This document shows positions 26,685 to 34,195 of a stretch of 64,000 nucleotides of DNA, one piece after another. The translations under genes were made by a program, and so were the position numbers. The DNA is from 34-65-8 sp964516135 (lineage in GTDB: Bacteria; Pseudomonadota; Alphaproteobacteria; Sphingomonadales; Sphingomonadaceae). The stretch lies in the NCBI GenBank assembly GCA_964516135.1, contig CAZEWN010000010.1:30257-94256 (forward strand). The letters run 5' to 3'. The first letter of the stretch is position 1. Every line of letters starts with the position of its first letter. The notes beneath the pieces were generated by a model, which was not told where the DNA came from, made no database searches, and worked only from the letters and a program-made list of their open reading frames with translations.

Positions 26685-27036
26685 AATGGCTCTCACGGAT
26701 GCGGTGGACGCTCTGGCAGCGCTGGCACAGGAACATCGTCTTGGATTGTTTCGTCTGCTGGTGCAGGCCGGCGCCGACGGACTCCCAGCAGGTGCTATCG
26801 CAGAGCGGCTCGCGGTACCGAATTCCTCGCTCTCCTTTCACCTTGCGCATCTCAGCCGGGCAGGCCTGATCAAGCAGCGACGCGAGGGCCGTTCACTCAT
26901 CTACACCGCAAACTACTCGGCGATGAACGCGCTGGTGGGCTACCTCATGGAGAATTGCTGTGCGGGTGCCGAATGCACGCCCGCAGCCCCAGCCGACTGC
27001 GCGGTCACACCCCACGATGAAAGGAAATCCGCATGA
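26680..27036 (+). CDS. arsR: Arsenite-responsive ArsR repressor
   Basis: 118 residues, winged helix: LAALAQEHRLGLFRLLV, LAVPNSSLSFHLAHLSRAGLIKQRREGRSLIY. The C-terminal ENCCAGAEC gives three cysteines spaced as in the Acidithiobacillus-type As(III) sensor. The start is ATG 26680, or ATG 26686 two codons later; the first lies inside an operator-like repeat. Overlaps arsI by 4 bases. It would control the ars operon, which is now broken downstream. Confidence 0.88.
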   Translation: MEMALTDAVDALAALAQEHRLGLFRLLVQAGADGLPAGAIAERLAVPNSSLSFHLAHLSRAGLIKQRREGRSLIYTANYSAMNALVGYLMENCCAGAECTPAAPADCAVTPHDERKSA

Positions 27037-27167
27037 AGCGGCTGCATGTGCACGTCGGTGTCGCCGACCTCGACAAGTCGATCGGCTTCTATTCCACGTT
27101 GTTCGGTGCCGAGCCAACCGTGACCAAGTCTGATTATGCCAAGTGGATGCTCGAGGATCCGCGGGTG
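27033..27167 (+). pseudogene. arsI: arsI 5' fragment (C-As lyase/glyoxalase family)
   Basis: The first 45 residues (MKRLHVHVGVADLDKSIGFYSTLFG...YAKWMLEDPRV) match the start of the vicinal-oxygen-chelate protein ArsI that accompanies arsR. After DPRV, at 27168, the similarity stops and the following bases encode the arsenite transporter in another frame. The frame continues to 27248 with unrelated residues. AAAGGAAA lies before the ATG. About two-thirds of the gene is missing. Confidence 0.85.
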
Positions 27168-27887
27168 TTGCGCCCGGCGCATTCGCGGCAATCGCTGAGG
27201 CCGAGGTCGCACAGGTCAACCTGCCGGTGGCGGCGCTCATCTGGCTGATGATCATTCCCATGCTGCTCAAGATCGACTTCGGTGCGCTTGGGTCGGTGCG
27301 TCAGCACTGGAAGGGCGTGGGCATCACGCTTTTCATCAATTGGGCCGTGAAGCCGTTTTCCATGGCCGCGCTGGCCACGTTCTTCATTGGTTATCTGTTC
27401 GCCCCGCTGCTACCGGTTGGCGAGATATCGTCCTACATTGCCGGGCTGATCATTCTCGCCGCCGCCCCCTGCACCGCGATGGTCTTCGCCTGGTTGGACC
27501 TCTGCGATGGCGAACCGAACTACACGCTGAGCCAGGTTGCACTGAATGACTTGATCATGGTCTTCGCCTTCGCGCCGATCGTCGGCCTGCTGCTCGGCGT
27601 CGCTTCCATCACAGTGCCTTGGAGCACGCTGTTGCTGTCAGTGCTGCTCTACATCGTCATTCCGGTGGCGATCGCCCAAGTCGCTCGGCGGTGGCTGCTG
27701 GTGCAGAACGGACAGCAAGCGCTCGACCAGCTTCTCCGCGTGCTCGGACCGATCTCGCTGCTGTCGCTGCTTACGACGCTCATCCTCCTCTTCGGCTTCC
27801 AAGGAGAGCAGATCCTCGCGCAGCCGCTAGTCATTGCGCTGCTCGCCGTGCCCATCCTTATCCAGGTCTATTTCAATGCGGGCCTTG
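27168..27887 (+). pseudogene. acr3: ACR3 arsenite efflux permease fragment, both ends missing
   Basis: From PGAFAAIAEAEVAQVNLPVAALIWLMIIPMLLKIDFG through GLIILAAAPCTAMVFAWL to VYFNAGLG it matches ACR3, which exports arsenite. The first roughly 30 residues (first helix) and the last roughly 90 residues are absent. It is fused upstream, out of frame, to arsI and downstream to another gene, so no complete permease can be made. No start codon or ribosome binding site of its own is visible. Confidence 0.88.
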
Positions 27888-28131
27888 GCTGTTGCGCCAC
27901 TTGGCTGTTCCTAGTGCGACGTCCGCGCGGCTGATGATGGGAACGGTGGCGCTGGTCTTGCTGATAGTCGCCGAAATGCTGCTCGGCACCGAGCTGTTCG
28001 GGCGGAGCATGCACGGGCAGGTTCAGGCGATGACCACCGGGCCTGGTCTGCTCGGCCTGCTGGGTCAGCTTTTCTTCGCGGCCTTTCCGCTGGTCCATGC
28101 GCGGCGCCGCCGGCAGCGGGGCCGGCCTTGA
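27888..28131 (+). pseudogene. C-terminal fragment of an unidentified membrane protein
   Basis: In a different frame from acr3, WLLRHLAVPSATSARLMMGTVALVLLIVAEMLLG...GLLGQLFFAAFPLVHARRR reads as the end of a multi-helix membrane protein of unknown function. The 5' part is missing; the join with acr3 is near GGCCTTGGCTGTTGCGCC (27881-27898). It is the last coding trace before the integrase on the opposite strand. Confidence 0.6.
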
Positions 28132-28242
28132 ACGACTGATTGCGGATTCCGACGGAATGTCGCGCGGATCCAAGGACGCAGCGCCGTCCCCAGTGACGAG
28201 ACGGTCGTGGCTCCCTCGTGCGAGGCAAGCCGACGGCCAGGC

Positions 28243-29232
28243 TCAAGCGAAGATTTTAGCCAGATGCGCTTCGTACGTGGCGAGTGCCTCTCGGGCCTCC
28301 TCCATGAAGTCGTAGCGGTTGTAGATCGCCGCCACACCAGAGACTGTGCCCGAGCGATGGGCCAGGATCCGTTCGGTCACATGGAGCGGCACGCGCAGCG
28401 AGGCCATGGTGGTCGAGAACGTACGCCGCAGATCGTGAATGACCCATGGTGGAATTTGCACGTGCTTGTCCAACCGTGCCTTCGACTTTGACCAGCCGCT
28501 GTAGGACCTGATGCGCGGAGCGATCGCCCTGGCCATGGGAAGAAGGGGAATCGAGTGATCCTCCTTGCCCTTCATCGCATCGGCCGGAAAAAACAGCACG
28601 TCCTCGCGAATTTCGAAATTGGAGAACTGGCTGCGCCTCTGCCCCGTGAGGATCAACATCTTGATATGATCGCTGAACGGCGCCGCTTCGTAGTTCCAAA
28701 CCGCCTTCAATTCGCTTTCGGTCAGAACACGCGAGCGCTGCCCGAGCTTGATCCGCTCGAACTGGACCGGATTTTTCTCAACAATCCCTTCCCGGATGCA
28801 CCAGTTGAAGAATGCCTTTGCAGCCGCCGTGGCATGCGGTGTGTAGGTCAACTCCGCCTTGGTCACATCGCGGAGATCGGTCTTGTCGATCCTGTTCAGA
28901 TAGCGCCGATAATTGGCGACCGTGGACGGCCGGCATCGGTTGGTCGCATCGACAAGGAATGCGTCGACCGCCTCTCTGACCGAGGTCGGTGGGGCGCCTG
29001 GCGGCGGCGGAGGGAGGATAAGCCTCGCAGCTGCGCGAGCCTCCTTCAAGCTCAGGTCTGGATAGCGGCCGAGGCTGGTCCATTTCCGCTCCGGACCGCG
29101 GACAGCAACGAAGGTTTTGGTACCCCCTTGGCTTACGCGCACGCCAAAGCCATCGGACTCGAAATACGTCTTCTGACCCCTCGCCGGAGGGGGAAGGCGG
29201 CGCAAGGTGAGATCGGTCAGTCTTAGCTTCAT
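28243..29232 (-). CDS. int: Tyrosine recombinase (integrase) of the island
   Basis: 329 residues. N-terminal DUF4102-like arm-binding domain (MKLRLTDLTLRRLPPPARGQKTYFESDGFGVRV), a SAM-like core-binding domain (about 85-175) and a catalytic domain with Arg in TGQRRSQ (about 199), His-x-x-Arg in IHDLRRT (about 266-269), His in LAHRSG (about 292) and the nucleophile Tyr in AIYNRYDF (about 304). All catalytic residues are present. It is transcribed away from the adjacent right attachment core, with its repeats upstream. It should carry out site-specific recombination in the tRNA-Thr anticodon loop. Confidence 0.93.
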   Translation of the reverse strand: MKLRLTDLTLRRLPPPARGQKTYFESDGFGVRVSQGGTKTFVAVRGPERKWTSLGRYPDLSLKEARAAARLILPPPPPGAPPTSVREAVDAFLVDATNRCRPSTVANYRRYLNRIDKTDLRDVTKAELTYTPHATAAAKAFFNWCIREGIVEKNPVQFERIKLGQRSRVLTESELKAVWNYEAAPFSDHIKMLILTGQRRSQFSNFEIREDVLFFPADAMKGKEDHSIPLLPMARAIAPRIRSYSGWSKSKARLDKHVQIPPWVIHDLRRTFSTTMASLRVPLHVTERILAHRSGTVSGVAAIYNRYDFMEEAREALATYEAHLAKIFA

Positions 29233-29234
29233 CT

Positions 29235-29350
29235 TAGCTACTAAAATCGCGCGATTAGTAGCTAGAACCTATGGTCTGCATGAGACAGCCTGTCAAGCTA
29301 AACACCTGAAATGGATGATGTTTGAGATCGTATGAGACGCCATGAGAGAC
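29235..29350. repeat. Repeats between integrase and right attachment core
   Basis: TAGCTACTAA (29235-29244) and its inverse TTAGTAGCTA (29255-29264) form a 10-base inverted repeat around AATCGCGCGA, just before the int start; it may be an int operator or arm site. ATGAGAC occurs at 29280-29286 and 29332-29338, with ATGAGAGAC at 29342-29350. The direct repeats are likely P'-arm integrase binding sites. Confidence 0.65.
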
Positions 29351-29360
29351 GGTGCACGTT

Positions 29361-29368
29361 TTTACAAA
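29361..29368. other. Right attachment core
   Basis: TTTACAAA, identical to 13141-13148. To its right the sequence continues as the tRNA 5' half; to its left it continues as island DNA that does not encode a T arm or acceptor strand. Confidence 0.85.
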
Positions 29369-29399
29369 ACCGCTGCTCTACCAACTGAGCTAAACCGGC
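29361..29399 (-). pseudogene. tRNA-Thr(TGT) 5' part, separated by the island
   Basis: On the minus strand: acceptor strand GCCGGTT, TA, D arm GCTC-AGTTGGTA-GAGC, then AGCGGT and the loop TTTGTAA. It is 39 nt long and complementary to the 3' part at 13104-13148: GCCGGTT pairs with AACCGGC, and GCGGT pairs with ACCGA at four of five positions. Downstream (AAACGTGCACCG...) there is no variable loop, T arm or CCA, so the gene is not rebuilt at this junction. Confidence 0.92.
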
Positions 29400-29416
29400 G
29401 CGGGCGTGGCTTATGA

Positions 29417-30295
29417 TCACAGCGCGCCGAAAGTCCAGCCCTCGGTTCGCGCGATTTGGGTGGTCAGCGCATCAGGATTCCATCGCGCCGGGTCGTCGGC
29501 CACCGCGCGCAGCCACGCGGCGGTCAGCAGCGCGTCGGAGGAATGATCGTTGATCGGGCCATCGCCCGGCACCGGAGGCGAACCAAGCGCGGCGAGCGCG
29601 TCGTTCAGTTCCGCATGGCTGCGCATCTTGGCGCGCGCGGCGCTGCGCCCCGCCTCGCGCGCGGCGAGGGTCGTGTAGATTTCGACGATGGCACTGCCGC
29701 GTTCGGGCAGCGGATCGACCGGCCACACCGGCACCCGGCCACGCAGCCGGTGCAGCAGGCGCATTCCGGTCACACTCGACTTGCCCACCTGCGCCGCGCC
29801 TACGAGGTTGAAGTTGGAATAGGGCTTGCACCCTTGCCGCGCCTGCGCGTGTTCGGTCAGGCGGAACCGTCCGCGCCCGTGCGCCGCGCCGTCGCAGCCG
29901 AAATGCGCGCCCTGGCGCCCGCCGTGGCGGCGAAAATAAGCGGCGAGTTCGGGGTGGTCGACGAACGCCGCAGCGCCGAAGTGCGGATCGTCGGCGCAAA
30001 TCTCGTCGATGAGCGCCCATAGCGCGGGGGCGTCCACCGGGCTGCCCCTCCATCCGGGGAAAAACGCCCCGCAATCCGCGAACGGCAGTGAAATACCCAG
30101 GTCCATGCCCACGAGCGTGCCTTCAGGCAAGTCGCGCAGCACCGCCAGCACCTCGCCCCGCGACCACGGTTTGTCGCGCTCCGCCAGCACCGGCGGCCCG
30201 CCGTCTTCGTTCGCCATGGCAAGCGCGATGCCCTTGTGCCGCTCGCCAGCCGCGCCCGACCAGTCGATCGCGAGAAAGTGGCTAAACCTGCCCAC
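29417..30295 (-). CDS. Hypothetical protein, RNase H-like fold suspected
   Basis: 292 residues, cytoplasmic. It begins FSHFLAIDWSGAAGERHKGIALA and contains GTLVGMDLGISLPF and NDHSSDALLTAAWLRA. The Asp-Trp-Ser-Gly start and a C-terminal Asp-rich helix resemble the acidic residues of RNase H/DUF429-type folds; this is an inference from pattern only. The GTG start at 30295 overlaps the end of rarA by 14 bases, so the two are probably co-expressed. It is the first host gene right of the island. Confidence 0.75.
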   Translation of the reverse strand: MGRFSHFLAIDWSGAAGERHKGIALAMANEDGGPPVLAERDKPWSRGEVLAVLRDLPEGTLVGMDLGISLPFADCGAFFPGWRGSPVDAPALWALIDEICADDPHFGAAAFVDHPELAAYFRRHGGRQGAHFGCDGAAHGRGRFRLTEHAQARQGCKPYSNFNLVGAAQVGKSSVTGMRLLHRLRGRVPVWPVDPLPERGSAIVEIYTTLAAREAGRSAARAKMRSHAELNDALAALGSPPVPGDGPINDHSSDALLTAAWLRAVADDPARWNPDALTTQIARTEGWTFGAL

Positions 30296-31604
30296 GCCGT
30301 TCGCTGCGAAGCTTGTCCCAATATTCCAGCCGTCTCCTGATCTCGCGTTCGAAACCACGTTCGACCGGCTGGTAATAGGCTTGCGGCTCCATCTCCTCGG
30401 GCCAGTAGTTGTCGCCAGAAAAGCCCTCGTCGGCGTTGTGGTCGTAGGTGTAGCCCGCGCCGTAGCCGATATCCTTCATCAGCCTGGTCGGGGCGTTGAG
30501 GATATTGGCGGGGGGCATCAGGCTGCCGGTCTCGCGCGCCGATTTCGCCGCACCTTTCCACGCGACATAGCCCGCGTTCGATTTGGGCGCGGTGGCGAGG
30601 TAGAGACACGCCTGCGCCAGCGCCAGTTCGCCTTCCGGGCTGCCGAGAAACTCGTAGGCGTCCTTCGCCGCGACGCACTGGGTCAGCGCCTGCGGATCGG
30701 CGAGGCCGATATCCTCCACCGCCATGCGGATCAGGCGCCGGGCAAGGAAACGCGGTTCCTCGCCCGCTGTCAGCATCCGTGCAAGGTAGTAGAGCGCCGC
30801 CTGCGGATCGGACCCGCGCACCGCCTTGTGGAGCGCGGAAATGAGATTGTAGTGCCCCTCGCGGTCCTTGTCGTACACCGCCACGCGGCGCTGGAGGAAT
30901 GCGCCGAGCCCCGCGGGATCGAGCGGTTGGGGTGGCCGCGCATTGTACAGCGTTTCGACCTGGTTGAGCAGGAACCGCCCGTCGCCATCGGCGCTCGCGA
31001 CCAGCGCCTCGCGCGCGGGCGGCGTTAGCGGCAGCGGGCCTTCCAGTTCCTCGGCGCGCACGAGCAGTTTCTCCAACGCGGCGAAATCGAGCCGGTGGAG
31101 GATCAGCACCTGCGCGCGGCTGAGCAGCGCGGCGTTGAGCGCGAAGCTGGGGTTCTCGGTCGTCGCGCCGACGAGCGTCACCGTTCCGCGTTCGACGAAG
31201 GGCAGGAAGCCGTCCTGCTGCGCGCGGTTGAACCTGTGGATCTCGTCCACGAACAGGACCGTGCGCTGCCCGGCCTCGGCGGCCTTGTCCGCGAGCGCAA
31301 AGGCTTTCTTGAGATCGGCGACGCCGGAAAAAACCGCGCTCACGCTCTCGAACCGCATCCCCACCGCATCGGCCAGCAGACGCGCGATGCTGGTCTTGCC
31401 GGTGCCGGGCGGGCCCCACAGGATCATGCTGGAAAGCCGGCCCGCCGCGACCATGCGGCCGATCGCACCCTCCGGCCCGGTCAGGTGATCCTGTCCGATC
31501 ACCTGCGACAGCTCGCGCGGGCGCAGGCGATCGGCGAGCGGCGCGTCTTCGCGTGGTTCGCTGGCGGGCGGGGTGGGGAGGTCGTGGGCGAAAAGGTCGG
31601 CCAT
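30282..31604 (-). CDS. rarA: Replication-associated recombination protein A
   Basis: 440-residue AAA+ ATPase (MgsA/RarA), a clamp-loader relative acting at stalled replication forks. Walker A WGPPGTGKTS near residue 65, Walker B LFVDEIHRFN near 118, sensor 1 GATTENPSF, then the C-terminal tetramerisation region (MAVEDIGLADPQAL, PKSNAGYVAWKGA, YDHNADEGFSGDNYWPE). The start MADLFAHDLP was chosen over a frame extending 53 codons into the divergent PadR promoter. Confidence 0.95.
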   Translation of the reverse strand: MADLFAHDLPTPPASEPREDAPLADRLRPRELSQVIGQDHLTGPEGAIGRMVAAGRLSSMILWGPPGTGKTSIARLLADAVGMRFESVSAVFSGVADLKKAFALADKAAEAGQRTVLFVDEIHRFNRAQQDGFLPFVERGTVTLVGATTENPSFALNAALLSRAQVLILHRLDFAALEKLLVRAEELEGPLPLTPPAREALVASADGDGRFLLNQVETLYNARPPQPLDPAGLGAFLQRRVAVYDKDREGHYNLISALHKAVRGSDPQAALYYLARMLTAGEEPRFLARRLIRMAVEDIGLADPQALTQCVAAKDAYEFLGSPEGELALAQACLYLATAPKSNAGYVAWKGAAKSARETGSLMPPANILNAPTRLMKDIGYGAGYTYDHNADEGFSGDNYWPEEMEPQAYYQPVERGFEREIRRRLEYWDKLRSERRGQV

Positions 31605-31662
31605 GCGCCGGAGATAGGCAGAGGCGCGAAAATTTGCAGGTGCCACTTTGCAAATCAGATAA

Positions 31663-31674
31663 AAGATATATCTT
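31663..31674. promoter_or_regulatory. Palindromic operator upstream of the PadR gene
   Basis: AAGATATATCTT is a perfect 12-base palindrome, 30 bases before the padR ATG, followed by a related AGACCTATCTT. PadR regulators bind AT-rich palindromes at their own promoters, so autorepression is likely. It also lies between the divergent rarA and padR. Confidence 0.65.
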
Positions 31675-31704
31675 AGACCTATCTTGAGTCGAAAGGACGA
31701 GGTT

Positions 31705-32367
31705 ATGTATCGCAGTTGCGGATCGCGCGGGCGGCGCGCCAATCCATGGCCCTTCATCGCCATGATGGGCGGCGCGCGGGGCTGGGGCGGGTTCGGTCCG
31801 GACGGCCCGTTCGGCCCCGACGGCCCGTTCGGGCCTGCCGGACCGTTCGGACCGAAAGGCCCCTTTGGACCGCGCGGGCCATTTGGCGAAGGTGGACCTA
31901 AACGGCGGGGCCGGATGTTCGGCTCGGGCGAGCTTCGGCTGGTCCTTCTGGCACTGATCGCTGAAGAACCGCGCCATGGCTACGAGCTGATCAAGGCGAT
32001 CAGTTCGCTGACCCACGGCAGTTACGAACCGAGCCCGGGTACGCTTTATCCAACGCTCGCACTGCTGGAGGACGAGGGGCTGATCCGGGCCGTGCCGGGC
32101 GAGGATTCGCGCAAGCTTTACGAGGCGACCGAGGCGGGCCGCGCGGAGCTTGCCGCACGTGCCGACCAGGTCGAGGAGTTGATGGAGCGCCTGTCCACCC
32201 ACGGTGAGCACCGCCGCGCATATGCCACGCCGGAAATGTTTCGCGCGGTCGGCAACCTCGCCAGCGTGCTCAAGCATCGGGCCCGTTCGGGCAAGCTCGA
32301 AGAGGACACCGTGCGCGAGATCGTCGACCTGGTCGACGAGCTGGCGCGCAAGATCGAACGGCTTTGA
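31705..32367 (+). CDS. PadR-family regulator with a collagen-like N-terminus
   Basis: 220 residues. Residues about 30-70 are a GP-rich repeat of the GPFGPDGPFGP type (about eight GPF units), followed by KRRGRMFGSGELRLVLLALIAEEPRHGYELIKAI, the PadR winged helix (PSPGTLYPTLALLEDEGLI) and a C-terminal helical domain. An in-frame upstream start at 31684 adds 7 residues; ATG 31705 is preferred. Such glycine/proline-rich PadR proteins are known in alphaproteobacteria, but the role of the repeat is not clear. The target genes may include the membrane protein downstream. Confidence 0.9.
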   Translation: MYRSCGSRGRRANPWPFIAMMGGARGWGGFGPDGPFGPDGPFGPAGPFGPKGPFGPRGPFGEGGPKRRGRMFGSGELRLVLLALIAEEPRHGYELIKAISSLTHGSYEPSPGTLYPTLALLEDEGLIRAVPGEDSRKLYEATEAGRAELAARADQVEELMERLSTHGEHRRAYATPEMFRAVGNLASVLKHRARSGKLEEDTVREIVDLVDELARKIERL

Positions 32368-32375
32368 TCAGCGTT

Positions 32376-32391
32376 GGCGGCGCGGGCCGCC
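32376..32391 (+). terminator. Possible terminator hairpin after padR
   Basis: GGCGGC-GCGG-GCCGCC is a perfect stem of 6 pairs, 8 bases after the padR stop. No T-run follows, so any terminator activity would be weak. Confidence 0.4.
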
Positions 32392-32435
32392 AGTGGTAAT
32401 CTCCTTCCGGGAGCAAAACCCGGGGGAGAGAGATC

Positions 32436-32861
32436 ATGAACCAGGCAACGCCGCGTGCGCCATGGCACCTGTGGGCAATCGGCATACTCACGTTATTGTG
32501 GAACGCCATTGGCGCGATGAGTTACACGCTGACGCATCTGGGCCAGCTCGAGGCGCTGGGCATGACGCCCGACCAGATCGCCTATCTGGACAGCTTCCCG
32601 GCCTGGGCCAATGCGGTCTGGGCCATCGGCGTGTGGTTCTGCCTGCTCGGTTCGGTACTCTTGCTCATGCGCTCGCGCCACGCGGTGACGGCTTTCGCGC
32701 TATCCGTGATCGGCCTCGTCGGGACGGCGTATTTCAGTTACGTCGTCAGCGACGTGCCCGAGAACATGCAGAGTGTGCCGCTGGATGTCATGATCTGGGC
32801 GATCACGCTGGGGTCGCTGTGGTATGCCGCGCGCCAGCGCGCGGCGGGCGTCCTGCGCTAG
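32436..32861 (+). CDS. Four-helix membrane protein, function unknown
   Basis: 141 residues with four predicted transmembrane helices (LWAIGILTLLWNAIGAMSY, AVWAIGVWFCLLGSVLLLM, VTAFALSVIGLVGTAYFSYVV, VMIWAITLGSLWYAA). Short loops; GGGGGAGAG upstream of the ATG is a strong ribosome binding site. Similar small membrane proteins are common in sphingomonads without a known role. It follows padR by 68 bases and may be under its control. Confidence 0.8.
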   Translation: MNQATPRAPWHLWAIGILTLLWNAIGAMSYTLTHLGQLEALGMTPDQIAYLDSFPAWANAVWAIGVWFCLLGSVLLLMRSRHAVTAFALSVIGLVGTAYFSYVVSDVPENMQSVPLDVMIWAITLGSLWYAARQRAAGVLR

Positions 32862-32871
32862 GGCCGCAGCG

Positions 32872-34020
32872 TTAGGCGCGCCGTTCCGCGATCAGGCGCA
32901 GGTAGGTTTCCAGCACGGTCCGGTTGATCGTGTCCCAGTCGAACGCCTTGCTCCGTTCTTCGCCCGCGCCGCCATGCGCGGCGCGCAGGGCGGGGTCAGT
33001 GCAATAGGGCGCGATCGCCTCGGCAAAGGCGGTCGGGCTGGCGCAGGGCACGAGGCGTCCGCTCGCGCCGTCCTCGACCAGGCTCGACGATCCCGTTGCC
33101 CCGGCCGCGACCACCGGCAGGCCGCTGGCCATTGCCTCCAGTGTGACATTTCCGAACGTTTCCGTGATCGACGGATTGAAGAACACGTCCCCGCTGGCGA
33201 GTGCGCGGGCGAGATCCTCGCCGGTCTGGAAGCCGGCGAAAATGCCGCCGGGCAAGTTCGCCTCGAACCATTCGCGCGCCGGACCTTCGCCGATCACGAG
33301 CACCTTGTGTGCGACGCGACGATCGCGCAGCTCGGCCATCGTATCGGCAAAGGCGTCGAGCCCTTTCTCCATGACCAGCCGTCCCAGGAAGACGATCGCG
33401 ACCTCGCCGTCGGCGATCCCCTGCGCGCGCCGCCAGGTCATGTCGCGCCGTGCTGAAGCGAACATCGCGCGGTCGACCCCGCGCGACCAGATCGAGATGT
33501 CGCGGTGCATCCGCTGCTGCCGCAGGGTGTCGACCATCGAGTGCGACGGAGCGACCAGTGCGTCGCAGCGGCGATAATAACGCCGCATGATCGCCTCCAG
33601 CAGCGGCTCGGTAAAGCCAAGGCCATAATAGCGCGGATAGGTCTCGAACCGGGTGTGGACCGAAGCCAGGATCGGCAGGTCACGCCCGCGCGCCCAGCTG
33701 ACAGCTGCATGGCCCGTCGCGTCGGGCGAAGACGTGTGCACGATGTTTGGCGCGAATCGGGCCAGATCGGCGCGGTTGCGGCGCGACAGGCCCAGCGGGA
33801 ACCGGTATTCGGCTCGCCCGGGGATCGGCACGCTGGGCACGCTGACCAGGTCGCCGGTCGGGGCGAAGGCCGGGGTATCTGTGGTTGGCGCATAGACGCG
33901 CAGCGCCGCTCCTTGGCGCAGCAAGTACCTGGCAAGCCGGTTGAGCGCCTGGTTGGCCCCGTCGCGGACGTAATTGTAATTGCCGCTGAACAGGGCGATG
34001 CGGAGGTCGGACGGCTGCAT
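32872..34020 (-). CDS. GT4-family glycosyltransferase
   Basis: 382 residues, GT-B fold. The N-terminal acceptor domain starts LRIALFSGNYNYVRDGANQALNRLARYL. The C-terminal donor domain has VFLGRLVMEKGLDAFADTM, VIGEGPAREWFE and the ExxE motif SITETFGNVTLEAMASGLPVV. It resembles GDP-mannose- or UDP-sugar-dependent enzymes that glycosylate membrane lipids (MgtA-like). The acceptor is unknown. MQPSDLRIA at 34020 was taken as start. Divergent from serC. Confidence 0.88.
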   Translation of the reverse strand: MQPSDLRIALFSGNYNYVRDGANQALNRLARYLLRQGAALRVYAPTTDTPAFAPTGDLVSVPSVPIPGRAEYRFPLGLSRRNRADLARFAPNIVHTSSPDATGHAAVSWARGRDLPILASVHTRFETYPRYYGLGFTEPLLEAIMRRYYRRCDALVAPSHSMVDTLRQQRMHRDISIWSRGVDRAMFASARRDMTWRRAQGIADGEVAIVFLGRLVMEKGLDAFADTMAELRDRRVAHKVLVIGEGPAREWFEANLPGGIFAGFQTGEDLARALASGDVFFNPSITETFGNVTLEAMASGLPVVAAGATGSSSLVEDGASGRLVPCASPTAFAEAIAPYCTDPALRAAHGGAGEERSKAFDWDTINRTVLETYLRLIAERRA

Positions 34021-34111
34021 TGCCACGCGCCTTAGGGGCGAAGCGCGCGCTTGGCGAGCGCTTCGACAACCGCCAGCCCGTACTTTGTTACCCCTGCAAC
34101 TTTATCCGCGC

Positions 34112-34195
34112 TTGACTTGCGGCCGCGCAACATTAGTGCGGCCGACGGGCCACGCGGTCCCAACGCCGCGCGTGCTCTCTGCAAGGAGAGACTAC
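34112..34195 (+). promoter_or_regulatory. serC leader with an anti-Shine-Dalgarno hairpin (serC-motif candidate)
   Basis: After TTGACT (34112-34117), two consecutive hairpins precede the start codon: CACGCG (34151-34156) with CGCGTG (34169-34174), then CTCTC (34175-34179) with GAGAG (34186-34190). The second stem includes the serC ribosome binding site AAGGAGAG. This arrangement matches the architecture of the alphaproteobacterial serC RNA motif, which lies upstream of serC-serA operons. Assignment is by position and shape only. Confidence 0.6.

Larger units (their letters stand above)
13141..29368. mobile_element. 16.2-kb genomic island integrated in tRNA-Thr(TGT)
   Basis: The island is bounded by direct 8-base cores (TTTACAAA on the plus strand at 13141-13148 and 29361-29368) that fall in the anticodon loop of the split tRNA. 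A tyrosine recombinase (28243-29232) is next to the right end. A 10-base repeat TAGCTACTAA occurs near both ends (13200-13209 and 29235-29244). Cargo: a complete tRNA-Thr(TGT), an ECF sigma/FecR pair, sulfide/persulfide genes, cytochrome bd, peroxiredoxins and an eroded ars operon. No conjugation, phage-structural or replication genes are seen, so it is an integrative island that probably depends on other elements for transfer. Precise excision would restore the host tRNA. Confidence 0.92.

Noticed and set aside
13141..29368. Prophage or conjugative element.
   Set aside because: Only the integrase is mobile-element-like; no capsid, packaging, relaxase or secretion genes are present.
13104..29399. 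A split tRNA joined by trans-splicing, as in some archaea.
   Set aside because: No complementary leader sequences flank the halves, and the integrase, shared core and shared arm repeats explain the separation.
29857..32277. 806-codon open frame on the minus strand across rarA.
   Set aside because: It is an overlapping frame of rarA and the 29417 gene; composition is Arg/Ala-rich and has no family motif.
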